Source of the DNA: Marinobacter sp. S6332
Lineage (GTDB): Bacteria > Pseudomonadota > Gammaproteobacteria > Pseudomonadales > Oleiphilaceae
Length of the DNA: 64,000 bases
NCBI RefSeq assembly: GCF_023016045.1
Contig: NZ_JALKAP010000012.1
Coordinates: forward strand, 1 to 64,000
Reading direction: 5' to 3'
A program made the translations under genes and the position numbers. This document shows positions 7,539 to 16,275 of the stretch, piece by piece (the stretch's first letter is position 1; every line of letters begins with the position of its first letter). The notes under the pieces were generated by a model. It saw nothing but the letters and a program-made list of their open reading frames with translations, was not told the DNA's origin and made no database searches.

Positions 7539-8333
7539 TTAGCCAAGCAGTAGGCTGTCGTCATCCACTGAAAGCCCGCGTTGTTTTTCAAACAACTCCA
7601 GTAGATCTTTTACTTCCAGACCTTCCCGGTCTTTGCCTTCAATATCAAACACGACTTGCCCTTGGTGCAGCATGACTGTGCGGGTGCCAACTTCCAGCGC
7701 CTGTTTCATGCTGTGGGTAACCATCAATGCGGTTAGCTTTTGGTCTTCGATGATTTTTGTGGTGAGCGCCAATACGAAGGCCGCCGTTTTGGGGTCCAGC
7801 GCTGCGGTGTGCTCATCTAGCAGGAGAATGGCAGATGGTGTAAGGCTTGCCATCAACAGGCTGACAGCCTGACGCTGGCCTCCCGAGAGTAGGCCCATCT
7901 TGTCACCCAGGCGGTTCTCCAGCCCTAGGTTTAGGGAGGAAAGGCTTTCCTTAAACCGCTCCATATACTGCTTTTTTACTGCTGTGCTCAGCCCACGGCG
8001 CTGGCCGCGTTTGATGGCGAGAGCGAGATTTTCCTCAATGCTCAAGCCTTCGCAGGTGCCTGCCAGTGGGTCTTGAAATACCCGCGCTACACGGCCCGCC
8101 CGTTTGTGGGTTGGCAATTTGGTTACGTTCACGTTGTCGACAACAATGGTGCCGCTATCGACCAGAGTTTCGCCCGCCAGAGCGTTCAGAAAGGTGGATT
8201 TGCCAGCCCCGTTACTGCCAATTACGGTAACAAATTCACCTTGATTGACGGTGAGGCTCATGCCTCTTAGTGCGGGGTTTTCCAGCGGGGTGCCTTTGCC
8301 AAAGGTAAGCCGGAGGTCGGTTGCAGTGATCAT
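7539..8333 (-). CDS. ABC transporter ATP-binding protein (TrpXYZ-like importer)
   Basis: This 264-residue ATPase powers the importer encoded by this operon. It has Walker A (GSNGAGKST), the signature LLSGGQRQ and Walker B (ILLLDEH). The residue after the Walker B glutamate is His, where Pro is common; this is typical of its COG1101 family. That family goes with COG4120-type permeases and COG2984-type binding proteins, as here. It is the last gene, nine bases after the permease stop, and ends at the bidirectional terminator. The substrate cannot be read from the sequence. Characterised relatives import aromatic amino acids such as tryptophan. Confidence 0.88.
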   Translation of the reverse strand: MITATDLRLTFGKGTPLENPALRGMSLTVNQGEFVTVIGSNGAGKSTFLNALAGETLVDSGTIVVDNVNVTKLPTHKRAGRVARVFQDPLAGTCEGLSIEENLALAIKRGQRRGLSTAVKKQYMERFKESLSSLNLGLENRLGDKMGLLSGGQRQAVSLLMASLTPSAILLLDEHTAALDPKTAAFVLALTTKIIEDQKLTALMVTHSMKQALEVGTRTVMLHQGQVVFDIEGKDREGLEVKDLLELFEKQRGLSVDDDSLLLG

Positions 8334-8342
8334 ATTGCCTCC

Positions 8343-9245
8343 TTAGGCTTTTTTGCGGGTGAGTTTGCTAACCAGTGAGTTGCGAACGCCAGGCAACACG
8401 ATGGCCAGAGTAACCAGTACAGCTGTTATCAAGTTTAGATCCTGAGCCTGTAAACCGAGGAAATCGGCGTTCAGAGCAAAGGCAATGGCCAGCCGGTAAA
8501 TGATGGCGCCAACCACGCATGCAATCAAAGCGCGAACAACGGTAGATGGTGTTATGACCGCTTCGCCACCAATCAGTGATGCTAGGCCGATAACAATGAC
8601 GCCAACACCCATGGTTACGTCTGCTGCGCCTTGGCTCTGTGCAAACAGCGCACCGGCGAGGCCAACCATGCCGTTTGAGACGGCAACACCAAGAATAATC
8701 ATAGTGCCAGTGGCTATGCCCTGAGCGCGTGCCATTCTGGGGTTAGCACCGGTAGCGCGCATGGCGAGACCGGTTTCTGACTTCATGAATCGCCAGAGCA
8801 GTATCAGGGAGATAAGGATTACAATCGAAAACAGAAGCACCGGTACCTGATGGTAGGCGAGGTCTAGCGAGTACCAAGGCGTGAGTACGGTTTCTTCACC
8901 AAGTAACGCGATGTTCGGCCGACCCATAACCCGAAGGTTAACGGAATACAGCGCAATCATCGTGAGGATGGACGCCAGCAGGTTCAGAATGTTCAGCTTT
9001 ACGTTAAGAATGGCGGTTACTGCACCGGCAGCCATGCCAGCCAGAACGGCTGAGCCAGTTGCCAGCCAGGGGTTCCAGCCTTCCATAATAAGCACGGCTG
9101 CAACTGCAGCGCCTAGAGGAAAGCTGCCGTCTACGGTCAGATCCGGGAAATCGAGTACACGAAAAGAGAGGTAAATACCGAACGCAACCAGGCCATAAAT
9201 AAGGCCAGTCTCAACTGCGCCGTAAAATGCAATTTCACTGAGCAT
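8343..9245 (-). CDS. ABC transporter permease (TrpXYZ-like importer)
   Basis: This is a 300-residue, highly hydrophobic inner-membrane protein with about eight to nine predicted helices. It opens with SEIAFYGAVETGLIYGLVAF, followed by LSFRVLDFPDLTVDGSFPLG, a conserved signature of COG4120 permeases (related to the branched-chain amino-acid/sugar permease fold). It presumably forms a homodimeric channel with the ATPase at 7539. The gene lies 69 bases downstream of the binding-protein gene, across an intrinsic terminator, so it may be made in lower amounts than the binding protein. Confidence 0.88.
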   Translation of the reverse strand: MLSEIAFYGAVETGLIYGLVAFGIYLSFRVLDFPDLTVDGSFPLGAAVAAVLIMEGWNPWLATGSAVLAGMAAGAVTAILNVKLNILNLLASILTMIALYSVNLRVMGRPNIALLGEETVLTPWYSLDLAYHQVPVLLFSIVILISLILLWRFMKSETGLAMRATGANPRMARAQGIATGTMIILGVAVSNGMVGLAGALFAQSQGAADVTMGVGVIVIGLASLIGGEAVITPSTVVRALIACVVGAIIYRLAIAFALNADFLGLQAQDLNLITAVLVTLAIVLPGVRNSLVSKLTRKKA

Positions 9246-9265
9246 GGGAAAGATTCGCTGTGGTA

Positions 9266-9302
9266 GAAAAACGGGCGGGCCCTTTATACAGAACCCGCCC
9301 GT
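9266..9302 (-). terminator. Intercistronic terminator between binding-protein and permease genes
   Basis: On the minus strand ACGGGCGGG (9302-9294) pairs with CCCGCCCGT (9279-9271), and the stem is followed by a five-base T-run. It lies directly after the binding-protein stop codon and inside the apparent operon. Confidence 0.8.
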
Positions 9303-9314
9303 GTAAGTCAGGCG

Positions 9315-10289
9315 TTACTTGTCGCTCTCAACGATTTCTGCAGCTTCGGCAATGATGTCATCAGACAAGGTAATGCCCATGCGCTCGCCAGCTTCCGGGT
9401 TAACAAACAGGTTGAGTTTTTCCATGGTTTCTACGGCCATATCCCCCGGCTTCTCACCCTCAAGAATGCGCGCAACCATTACGCCAGCTTGGCGGCCGTG
9501 GTCGTAGTAATCAAAACCCAATGCTGCAACAGCGCCACGGGCAACGGTAGCTGTGTCGGCTGCAAATACCGGGATTTTAGCGCGTTCGCCTACAGAGATG
9601 ACGGCTTCTGCCGCGCTGATCACGGTGTTATCGGTAGTGAGGTAAATGGCGTCGGCTTTGCCCACCAATGAACGGGCCGCGCCCAGTACTTCAGACGTTT
9701 TAGTTGCGGCACCTTTAACCAAAGGTAGGCCGCGGGCTTGCAAGCGCTCTTCGAGCAGTTCAATCAATGACACCGCGTTGGCTTCACCAGGGTTGTATAC
9801 AGTGCCAATGCGCTTGGCATCCGGAACCATACGCATGAGCATATCCAAATGTTTGTCAATAGGCAGCATGTCGCTCACGCCGGTAATGTTCGCACCCGGT
9901 GCTTCAGCACTCTTCACCAGCTTGGCTCCGACTGGGTCGGTTACGGCAGCAAACACAACAGGGATATTACGGGCGGCAGCAGCAACGGTTTGTGCGGACG
10001 GGGTTGCGATGGCCACAATCACATCTACACCTTCACCCACGAACTTGCGGGCAATCTGGGAGGCAATGGCGGAGTTACCCTGCGCGCTTTCATGCATGAG
10101 CTTCAGGTTTTCACCTTCTTTATAGCCTCGTTCGGCCAGTTTATCTTTAACGCCTTGATGAACAGCATCTAGCGCTGGGTGCTCTACAATCTGTGTAATT
10201 GCGACAACCCGAGGCTCTGCAGCCATTGAAAGACTCGTCAACGCCATTAATGACGCGCCCAGCAGGGTGCGCAGTGTTTTCTTGGCCAT
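9315..10289 (-). CDS. ABC transporter periplasmic substrate-binding protein (COG2984 family)
   Basis: The 324-residue precursor has a signal peptide ending SLSMA, with cleavage before AEPRVVAITQIVEHPALDA. The mature protein has the two-lobed binding fold of the COG2984/TrpX family, recognisable from QIVEHPALDAVHQG at the N-terminus and from AFAAVTDP-like and TDNTVISA-like segments. It would deliver ligand to the downstream permease. The start is an ATG with GGAG eight bases upstream. The ligand is not predictable; related systems take tryptophan or tyrosine. It is the first gene of the operon and is followed by its own terminator. Confidence 0.87.
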   Translation of the reverse strand: MAKKTLRTLLGASLMALTSLSMAAEPRVVAITQIVEHPALDAVHQGVKDKLAERGYKEGENLKLMHESAQGNSAIASQIARKFVGEGVDVIVAIATPSAQTVAAAARNIPVVFAAVTDPVGAKLVKSAEAPGANITGVSDMLPIDKHLDMLMRMVPDAKRIGTVYNPGEANAVSLIELLEERLQARGLPLVKGAATKTSEVLGAARSLVGKADAIYLTTDNTVISAAEAVISVGERAKIPVFAADTATVARGAVAALGFDYYDHGRQAGVMVARILEGEKPGDMAVETMEKLNLFVNPEAGERMGITLSDDIIAEAAEIVESDK

Positions 10290-10529
10290 ATGCCTATCTC
10301 CGAGGTTTGTTACAGTGTTTGCGGTAATAAGGTGCGAGAGTTTATCACAGCACCACCAACTTGGTGATAGGTCATGTTAGTGTGGTGATGGCCTGATCTG
10401 ACATTCTCTAGGTGAGTTTCTCATCTGTTGGCCTGAGTCACGCTTTAGCGGGCCATAATGTGTTGAAATACACTACTAAAGTCTAAATAATGCCCCCAAT
10501 AAATTAAATAACGAATGCAAGGAAAGTTC

Positions 10530-12197
10530 ATGCAAACAAAAAATAAACTTCCGCTGGATATGGTCTATCACTGGGAGTCCGTCAAGTCGAACTCGTTGTA
10601 TATGACTCAGCCTATTGGCGACGGCAAAGTGGTTGAATACACCTGGGGGAGAGCTGTTGATGAAGCTCGCCGTATGGCGTCTTATCTAAAATCTCTGAAC
10701 TTACCAGAAAAGAGCCGTGTTGGCCTGATTTCCAAGAACTGCGCGCATTGGATCATGACTGACTGGGCCATTTGGATGGCCGGGCACATTTCTGTGCCTT
10801 TGTACCCCACGCTGAATGCCGACACAGTGAAATACGTTCTGAACCACGCAGAATGCGACGTTCTATTCGTTGGCAAGCTGGATGACTGGGACATGATGAA
10901 GCCGGGTGTACCGGAATCTGTTCGCTGCATTTCTTACCCTTTGAGCCCACCTAACGATTTTGAAACCTGGGATGACATTGTTGCCAAATACCCGCCTCTG
11001 GAAGAAAACGTTCAGCGCGATGCGGATGAGCTGGCAACCATCGTGTACACCTCAGGCAGCACAGGGAAGCCTAAAGGCGTGATGCTGAGCTTCCGCAATA
11101 TGGCTTTTGCCGCCGAGGGTGGCATGGAAGTCCTTCAGGTAGGTCCTGAAGAGCGCATGTTGTCTTATCTCCCGCTGGCACACGTGTTTGAACGTACCTT
11201 TGTTGAGCTGGCATCTTTGTACGCTGGATTTCATCTGTTCTTTGCAGAGTCTCTCGACACGTTTGTTGACGATATGAAGCGCGCCCAACCAACGCTGTTC
11301 CTATCGGTACCGCGACTGTGGGTTAGGTTTCAGCAGGGCGTTTTGCAAAAGCTGCCACAGAAGAAACTCAATAAGCTGTTGAAAATCCCGGTAGTCAGCA
11401 AGCTGATCAAGAAAAAAGTCCTCAAAGGGCTTGGGCTGGATAAAGTGAAGCTGGCCGGTAGTGGCTCTGCACCTCTGGCTGGAGATGTGTTGGATTGGTA
11501 CCGAAACCTTGGTTTGGAACTGCTTGAAGGCTACGGGATGTCCGAGAACTTTGCCTACTCGCATATCAATAAGCCGGGGCGTTCCCGCACGGGGTATGTT
11601 GGCGAATCCATGCCAGGCGTAGACACTAAAATAAGCCCTGAAGGTGAAATCCTAATCAAGAGCCCAGCCACTATGATGGGCTACTATAAGGATGAGGAAA
11701 ACACCAAATCTACCTTTACAGAAGACGGCTATTTGAAAACCGGCGATAAGGGCGAAATCGACGAGATGGGTCGCCTAAAAATCACTGGCCGGATGAAGGA
11801 AATTTTCAAAACCAGCAAAGGTAAGTACATTGCGCCTGCGCCGATTGAAAACAAGCTGATGGCAAACCAGTCGATTGAATTGGTTTGCGTGTCTGGTGCT
11901 AACCAGACACAGCCCTTTGCCATGATTCAGTTAGCCGAAGGTATTCGACCAACGGTTGGTGATCCGAATGTGCGCAAGGAGCTTGAAGCGGAATTGACGG
12001 AGCTGGTCGAAACGGTGAATAAAACCGTGGATCCCCACGAGCAGTTGGCCTTTGTGATCATTGTTAGCGACGAGTGGACGATTGAGAACAGCTTCCTGAC
12101 GCCAACGTTGAAGCTCAAGCGGAACGTTGTTGAAAACACCTATGAGAATCAGGTAAACGAGTGGTACGCGCAGCGTAAGAAGGTTGTTTGGCAGTAA
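10530..12197 (+). CDS. Long-chain acyl-CoA synthetase (AMP-binding, COG1022)
   Basis: This 555-residue enzyme activates a carboxylic acid, most likely a fatty acid, to acyl-AMP and then acyl-CoA. It has the P-loop signature IVYTSGSTGKPKGVMLS near residue 175, the second AMP-binding motif LLEGYGMSEN, and the hinge TGDKGEIDEMGRLKITGR. The shape resembles Faa1/COG1022 ligases more than E. coli FadD. The ATG at 10530 has AAGGA six bases upstream; an in-frame ATG at 10515 lacks a site. It is a single gene, ending at the terminator at 12221-12254. Chain-length preference cannot be read from the sequence. Confidence 0.88.
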   Translation: MQTKNKLPLDMVYHWESVKSNSLYMTQPIGDGKVVEYTWGRAVDEARRMASYLKSLNLPEKSRVGLISKNCAHWIMTDWAIWMAGHISVPLYPTLNADTVKYVLNHAECDVLFVGKLDDWDMMKPGVPESVRCISYPLSPPNDFETWDDIVAKYPPLEENVQRDADELATIVYTSGSTGKPKGVMLSFRNMAFAAEGGMEVLQVGPEERMLSYLPLAHVFERTFVELASLYAGFHLFFAESLDTFVDDMKRAQPTLFLSVPRLWVRFQQGVLQKLPQKKLNKLLKIPVVSKLIKKKVLKGLGLDKVKLAGSGSAPLAGDVLDWYRNLGLELLEGYGMSENFAYSHINKPGRSRTGYVGESMPGVDTKISPEGEILIKSPATMMGYYKDEENTKSTFTEDGYLKTGDKGEIDEMGRLKITGRMKEIFKTSKGKYIAPAPIENKLMANQSIELVCVSGANQTQPFAMIQLAEGIRPTVGDPNVRKELEAELTELVETVNKTVDPHEQLAFVIIVSDEWTIENSFLTPTLKLKRNVVENTYENQVNEWYAQRKKVVWQ

Positions 12198-12220
12198 TGC
12201 GCAAGCTGTAGTGTGTTCAG

Positions 12221-12254
12221 ATCAGGCCCGGCTAAGCCGGGCCTGATTCGTTTT
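12221..12254 (+). terminator. Intrinsic terminator of acyl-CoA synthetase gene
   Basis: Perfect 12-bp stem ATCAGGCCCGGC / GCCGGGCCTGAT with a TAA loop, followed by TCGTTTT. Confidence 0.92.
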
Positions 12255-12324
12255 AGAGCCGACATTGGTCGCATAGGGAAAAGCGGATGACGGGCATAGA
12301 ATTAACTCATATTAGGAGGGGTTT

Positions 12325-12816
12325 ATGGCTCAGCTTTCTGCATTCCAAAAGCGTATTCATGAGGAAATTCCGCTTTCCCGTGCGCTTGGTATCGAATTGC
12401 ATTTCTGGGATGGAAGTTCACTGCTTATCAGTGCGCCGCTCGCGCCTAACACCAACCATCAGGGCACCGGTTTTGGTGGTAGCGTTTACTCGGTGGCTGT
12501 AACCGCCGCATGGGGGCTTACGGAGCTTGCACTGGCCGATCTCGGTTTAAAGGGCAACGTGGTGGTACAGACCGGCAGTATTGATTATCTGGACCCGGTG
12601 ACCTCAGATTTCTACGCGATTTGCCGCCTGCCGGGCGATGAGATACCGGAACGTTTCAGAAAGAGTCTTGCAAGGCACGGCAAAGGACGTCTGGATTTGA
12701 CCACTGAGGTATTCTGCGGAACGCCGAACAACCTACCCCAAGGTGATCCTGTGGCCGTGTTTCAAGGTCGGTTTGTGGTTCAAGATGCTCGCTCAAAGCT
12801 AGCGCCCCAGCTTTGA
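12325..12816 (+). CDS. YiiD C-terminal-type hotdog thioesterase
   Basis: This 163-residue protein matches the thioesterase domain found at the C-terminus of E. coli YiiD (TIGR02447-type). Recognisable segments are IPLSRALGIEL, LAPNTNHQGTGFGGSVYSV and TGSIDYLDPVTSDF. The fold is a hotdog and the activity is probably hydrolysis of an acyl-thioester, but the substrate is unknown. Unlike YiiD, no acetyltransferase domain is attached. The start has a strong AGGAGGGG three to four bases upstream. It follows the acyl-CoA synthetase gene but lies beyond that gene's terminator, so it is likely transcribed separately. Confidence 0.82.
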   Translation: MAQLSAFQKRIHEEIPLSRALGIELHFWDGSSLLISAPLAPNTNHQGTGFGGSVYSVAVTAAWGLTELALADLGLKGNVVVQTGSIDYLDPVTSDFYAICRLPGDEIPERFRKSLARHGKGRLDLTTEVFCGTPNNLPQGDPVAVFQGRFVVQDARSKLAPQL

Positions 12817-12828
12817 GGTGACGGCGCA

Positions 12829-14517
12829 TTACGCCATAGAACGGGTGTTGGAGATTGAACGGCTCATCAGGATGATTGGAATGATGCCTGCCAATACAAT
12901 GATAAGCGCGGGCAAGGCGCTGTGATACAGGCGCTCGTCAGAGGCAAATTGGTACACATAGGTCGCCAGAGTTTCAAAGTTAAACGGCCGAAGTATCAGC
13001 GTAGCCGGTAATTCCTTCATGCAGTCAACAAAAACCACTAATGCAGCGGTTATCAATGTACCGCGCAGCATGGGGAGATGTACCTTTACCAGTGTTTTGC
13101 CAGGGCTGTTCCCCAGAGACCGGGAGGCCATATCCATACTCGGAGTGATTTTCTGCAGAGCGCTTTCCACGCTACCTGCTGATACCGCCAGAAATCGCAC
13201 GGTGTAGGCAAACACAATGGCGAAAGCGGAGCCGCTGAGCAGTAGGCCAGTGCTTACGCCAAAATAGTCCCGCATTAAGCTGTCCAGCCAGTTATCAAAA
13301 CCTGCCAAAGGCACGATCACCCCAACAGCCAGCACTGCGCCCGGCATTGCATACCCTAAGCTTGAAAGACGCATGAGCACTTGCATTCCACGGGTGTTAT
13401 GAAGCCTGCGGCTGTAAGCGAGGGTAATACCGATCAAAAGCGTGGTTAGTGCTGCGGTGCCTGAAAGAAAAAGACTGTTGAAGGTGTTGCGGATGAAATC
13501 CGGATTCCAGCTTTCACCAAAATACTCCCAGGCATACACGCCAAGTGTAACCCCGGGAATTACGAAGCCTAGCACTACGGGTATGGCGCAAACGGCAACG
13601 CAGATGAGCTGTCGTGGGAACGACATGGTAAACCTGCGTATAGGGTCGCGGTTATCCCTTGCTGCGAACTGCTGCTGGCGCCGCCGGGAGTAGCGCTCAA
13701 GCGTAACGAGAATAACAACGAAGATAAGCATGGTTGTGGCTATTTGGGCGGCACCACCGAGATTCCCGAGGTTCATCCAAGTATCGAATAGACCGGCAGT
13801 GAGTGTTTGTACCGCAAAGAAATCCACGGTGCCGAAATCGTTCAGCGTTTCCATCAGCACTAACGAGAGGCCTACTGCAACAGCTGGGCGAGCGATGGGT
13901 AACACTACTTTAAAAAAAGTGCTCAGCGCTGAATGGCCAAGGCTGCGGCTGACAGCAAACAAAGACGGGGACTGTTCTAAAAAAGCAGCGCGGGCAAGGA
14001 GGTAAACGTAAGGGTAGAGTACCAGACCTATCATTAGCGTAGCGCCTTCCAGGCTACGGATTTCAGGAAACCAATAGTCTGCTGCGTTGGTCCAGCCAAA
14101 TAAGTCCCTTAAGGCGCCCTGTACGGGGCCTGCGTAATCCAAAAGGCTGGTGTAAACATAAGCGATTACATAGGCCGGTACAGCGAAAGGCAGTAGCATG
14201 GCCCATTCGAAAAACTTGCGCCCCGGGAAGTCGCACATGGTAACCGCCCAGGCGGTTGAAAGGCCGATGACCAAGGTAATCGCGCCAACGCCTGCCATCA
14301 GCTTGATGGTTGTGACTAGATAGCGGGGTAGGGTGGTGTCCAGCAAATGCGGCCAGATATTCTCTTCCGGGAAAAAAGCCAGAAATATAACGGAGAGTAC
14401 CGGCAAGGCAACAATGGCTGTAGTTAATAGGGCACTGAACAGCCAGCGGCGGGAGGTGCGCTTTGCCAGCAAGGGCTGGGTAAGCCCGGGGTTAACGCTG
14501 GTCGCGGCCTCGCTCAT
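12829..14517 (-). CDS. Ferric-iron ABC transporter permease (FbpB/AfuB-like, fused duplicate)
   Basis: The 562-residue protein contains two tandem permease domains of about six helices each, as in FbpB and SfuB. Each half has a cytoplasmic EAA-type loop for docking the ATPase: VSRSLGHSALSTFFKVVLP in the first half and ASRSLGNSPGKTLVKVHLP in the second. It would work with the binding protein at 14720-15736. The two genes are separated by a strong terminator and a Fur-like site, so the permease probably has its own iron-regulated promoter. No cognate ATPase gene is in the window, so it must be encoded elsewhere. Confidence 0.88.
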   Translation of the reverse strand: MSEAATSVNPGLTQPLLAKRTSRRWLFSALLTTAIVALPVLSVIFLAFFPEENIWPHLLDTTLPRYLVTTIKLMAGVGAITLVIGLSTAWAVTMCDFPGRKFFEWAMLLPFAVPAYVIAYVYTSLLDYAGPVQGALRDLFGWTNAADYWFPEIRSLEGATLMIGLVLYPYVYLLARAAFLEQSPSLFAVSRSLGHSALSTFFKVVLPIARPAVAVGLSLVLMETLNDFGTVDFFAVQTLTAGLFDTWMNLGNLGGAAQIATTMLIFVVILVTLERYSRRRQQQFAARDNRDPIRRFTMSFPRQLICVAVCAIPVVLGFVIPGVTLGVYAWEYFGESWNPDFIRNTFNSLFLSGTAALTTLLIGITLAYSRRLHNTRGMQVLMRLSSLGYAMPGAVLAVGVIVPLAGFDNWLDSLMRDYFGVSTGLLLSGSAFAIVFAYTVRFLAVSAGSVESALQKITPSMDMASRSLGNSPGKTLVKVHLPMLRGTLITAALVVFVDCMKELPATLILRPFNFETLATYVYQFASDERLYHSALPALIIVLAGIIPIILMSRSISNTRSMA

Positions 14518-14627
14518 AGGGTTCCTGTTATAAAAATGGAAGAGGTAAAACGACGGCTCTGGTTCTTTGGTAAAGAGGTAAGCCAGACCGAAGGTTGACG
14601 ATTGTAGTCAGCTCAAATTGCCGCTGC

Positions 14628-14643
14628 AATGATCAGAATCATT
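14628..14643. promoter_or_regulatory. Fur-box-like palindrome upstream of the permease gene
   Basis: AATGATCAGAATCATT has 6-bp inverted arms around four bases and resembles half-sites of the Fur consensus (GATAATGATAATCATTATC). It lies 110 bases upstream of the permease start and 45 bases past the hairpin that ends the binding-protein gene. The iron-transport context supports it. Confidence 0.45.
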
Positions 14644-14682
14644 TGTTCCTGTGATTGATAGTGATTGAGAACTGCTAGAAGT

Positions 14683-14710
14683 GAAAATGAAGGCGGCACT
14701 GCCGCCTTCA
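14683..14710 (-). terminator. Intrinsic terminator after iron-binding protein gene
   Basis: A 10-bp perfect stem TGAAGGCGGC / GCCGCCTTCA with a three-base loop. On the minus strand it is followed by ATTTTC. It lies ten bases after the stop codon of the binding-protein gene. Confidence 0.85.
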
Positions 14711-14719
14711 TAAAAACAC

Positions 14720-15736
14720 TTATTCGCCGTCGTAGTCTACGCGGTCGACAAGTTTAACGGCTGCATTACGCTTGTCAGCAATCTCTTGCAGAGACAAACT
14801 GTCTGGGTTGATTTTGCCCCACTCTGCAACTAATCCTGTCGGCTGCACATTCGGGTTTGCCGGATACTCGGTATTTGCTGTTGCGTAGATACCTTGAGCT
14901 TCCGGAGACGAGAGGAATTCCATCAGTTTCACAGCGCTGTCACGGTTAGGAGCGCTCTTGGTCAGAGCGACACCGCTGATGTTGATGTGAGTACCACGGC
15001 CGTCGGCGTTAGGGAACACCAATCGAACAGCTTCTGCGGCCGGGCGTTGGCTTTCGTCCTGCAGCATGTTGCCGTAGTAGTAGCTGTTTCCGATAGAAAT
15101 GTCGCACACGCCTTCTGCGATAGCTTTGATCTGGTCACGGTCACCGCCTTGGGGCTTGCGGGCCAGATTGTCTTTTAGGCCTTTGAGCCAAGTTTCTGTC
15201 TCGGCTTCGCCGTGGTGCGAGATCATGGATGAAATCAGGGCGATGTTGTACGGGTGCTTGCCGCTGCGGGTGCAAATACGGTTTTCCCACTTGTCATCTG
15301 CAAGCTGCTCGTAAGTTGTGATTTCGCCTTCTTCAACGCGCTCTTTAGAGGTGTAAATCAAACGGGCCCGGGTAGTGAGGCCAAACCATTTGCCATCCGG
15401 GTGGCGCAGGTTCTCAGGGACGTTCTTTTCCAACACGTCGTTGTCGAGCTCTTGAACAAGATCGCGCTCTACCAGTTCGTTGAGGCGCGAAATATCCACT
15501 GTCATCACGATATCCGCAGGGCTGTTACGGCCTTCGCGCTCCAAGCGCTCGGCTAGACCTTGCTTCGCAAACACCACGTTGCTCTTGATGCCGGTTTCTT
15601 TCTCGAACGCATTCAGTAGCGGTTCAAGAAGATAAGCTTGGCGGTAAGAATAGATATTCACTTCGTCGCTTGCTGAGGCAGCAATAGGTAAAGCAGTTAG
15701 GGCGATTGCTGCAGTTGCAGCGAGTTTCATGCGCAT
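14720..15736 (-). CDS. Periplasmic ferric-iron-binding protein (FbpA/FutA-like)
   Basis: The 338-residue precursor has a signal peptide cut after ASA or SAS, before DEVNIYSYRQ. It belongs to the FutA/IdiA-type iron-binding proteins. Recognisable parts are NIYSYRQAYLLEPLLNAF, the loop GKWFGLTTRARLIYTS and the tyrosine cluster GNSYYYGNML, whose adjacent tyrosines ligate Fe(III) in this family. It would capture iron in the periplasm for the permease at 12829-14517. The upstream region holds a weak Fur-like sequence at 15806-15819. Confidence 0.9.
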   Translation of the reverse strand: MRMKLAATAAIALTALPIAASASDEVNIYSYRQAYLLEPLLNAFEKETGIKSNVVFAKQGLAERLEREGRNSPADIVMTVDISRLNELVERDLVQELDNDVLEKNVPENLRHPDGKWFGLTTRARLIYTSKERVEEGEITTYEQLADDKWENRICTRSGKHPYNIALISSMISHHGEAETETWLKGLKDNLARKPQGGDRDQIKAIAEGVCDISIGNSYYYGNMLQDESQRPAAEAVRLVFPNADGRGTHINISGVALTKSAPNRDSAVKLMEFLSSPEAQGIYATANTEYPANPNVQPTGLVAEWGKINPDSLSLQEIADKRNAAVKLVDRVDYDGE

Positions 15737-15805
15737 AAGGTCGTCCTTAGAAGAGAATGTTGGGGTCGCAGCTGCATTTGAGCTATACAGCTGTCAAGAA
15801 ACGCC

Positions 15806-15819
15806 AACCATTCTCATTT
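15806..15819 (-). promoter_or_regulatory. Weak Fur-like site upstream of iron-binding protein gene
   Basis: On the minus strand AAATGAGAATGGTT matches the core of the Fur box (aATGATAATCATT) at about nine of twelve positions. It lies about 70 bases upstream of the start codon. The match is modest and rests mainly on context. Confidence 0.3.
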
Positions 15820-15958
15820 GTGTTTCGCCCGAAGTCAATATTCCCTTTGGTGTAATCCCTCAAAATAGTGTTATTCTTCTGTTTAATATATAAAAGATAT
15901 GATTCGCAATAACACAGAAATCTACAACGTACCTTAGTGAAGCAGTGGAACCTTGCCG

Positions 15959-16237
15959 ATGGCTGTAGATGACCGCAGAATACATTGTCGCACCGCAATG
16001 AGTGCCAAGGTGAAAATAACCCATGAATCGTTGGGAGAGTTTACTTTCTCTACTCGTGATATTTCAGATGGCGGCGTATTCATCGTGGTTGATGATGAGC
16101 CGTTCGCTCCGCAAATGGGGGACAAGGTGGATGTTCAGGTACAAGGTCTTCCTGTGCCGGCCCCAGTGCTAAAGATGGTGGTCGTTCGCAAAACCGTCGA
16201 TGGTTATGGGTTACAATTTGATGAAAGTGCCGATTGA
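15959..16237 (+). CDS. Single-domain PilZ protein (c-di-GMP receptor candidate)
   Basis: The 92-residue protein is almost only a PilZ domain. The N-terminal arginine motif is VDDRRIHCR, and the second motif is the (D/N)xSxxG-type STRDISDGGVFIVVDD. Both are needed for c-di-GMP binding and look intact. The ATG at 15959 is preferred over a TTG six bases upstream. It precedes a lipoprotein gene and, further on, a degenerate HD-GYP gene, which suggests a local c-di-GMP-responsive group. The target process is unknown. Confidence 0.82.
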   Translation: MAVDDRRIHCRTAMSAKVKITHESLGEFTFSTRDISDGGVFIVVDDEPFAPQMGDKVDVQVQGLPVPAPVLKMVVVRKTVDGYGLQFDESAD

Positions 16238-16275
16238 ATAGGTGTCCTACCGTGAGATTGTCGTTAAGGAATAAC

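Noticed and set aside
12841..15736. Sulfate or thiamine transporter rather than iron transporter
   Set aside because: The binding protein has the adjacent tyrosine cluster (SYYYGN) and FutA/IdiA-type blocks, and the permease is a fused duplicate as in FbpB, so ferric iron fits better.
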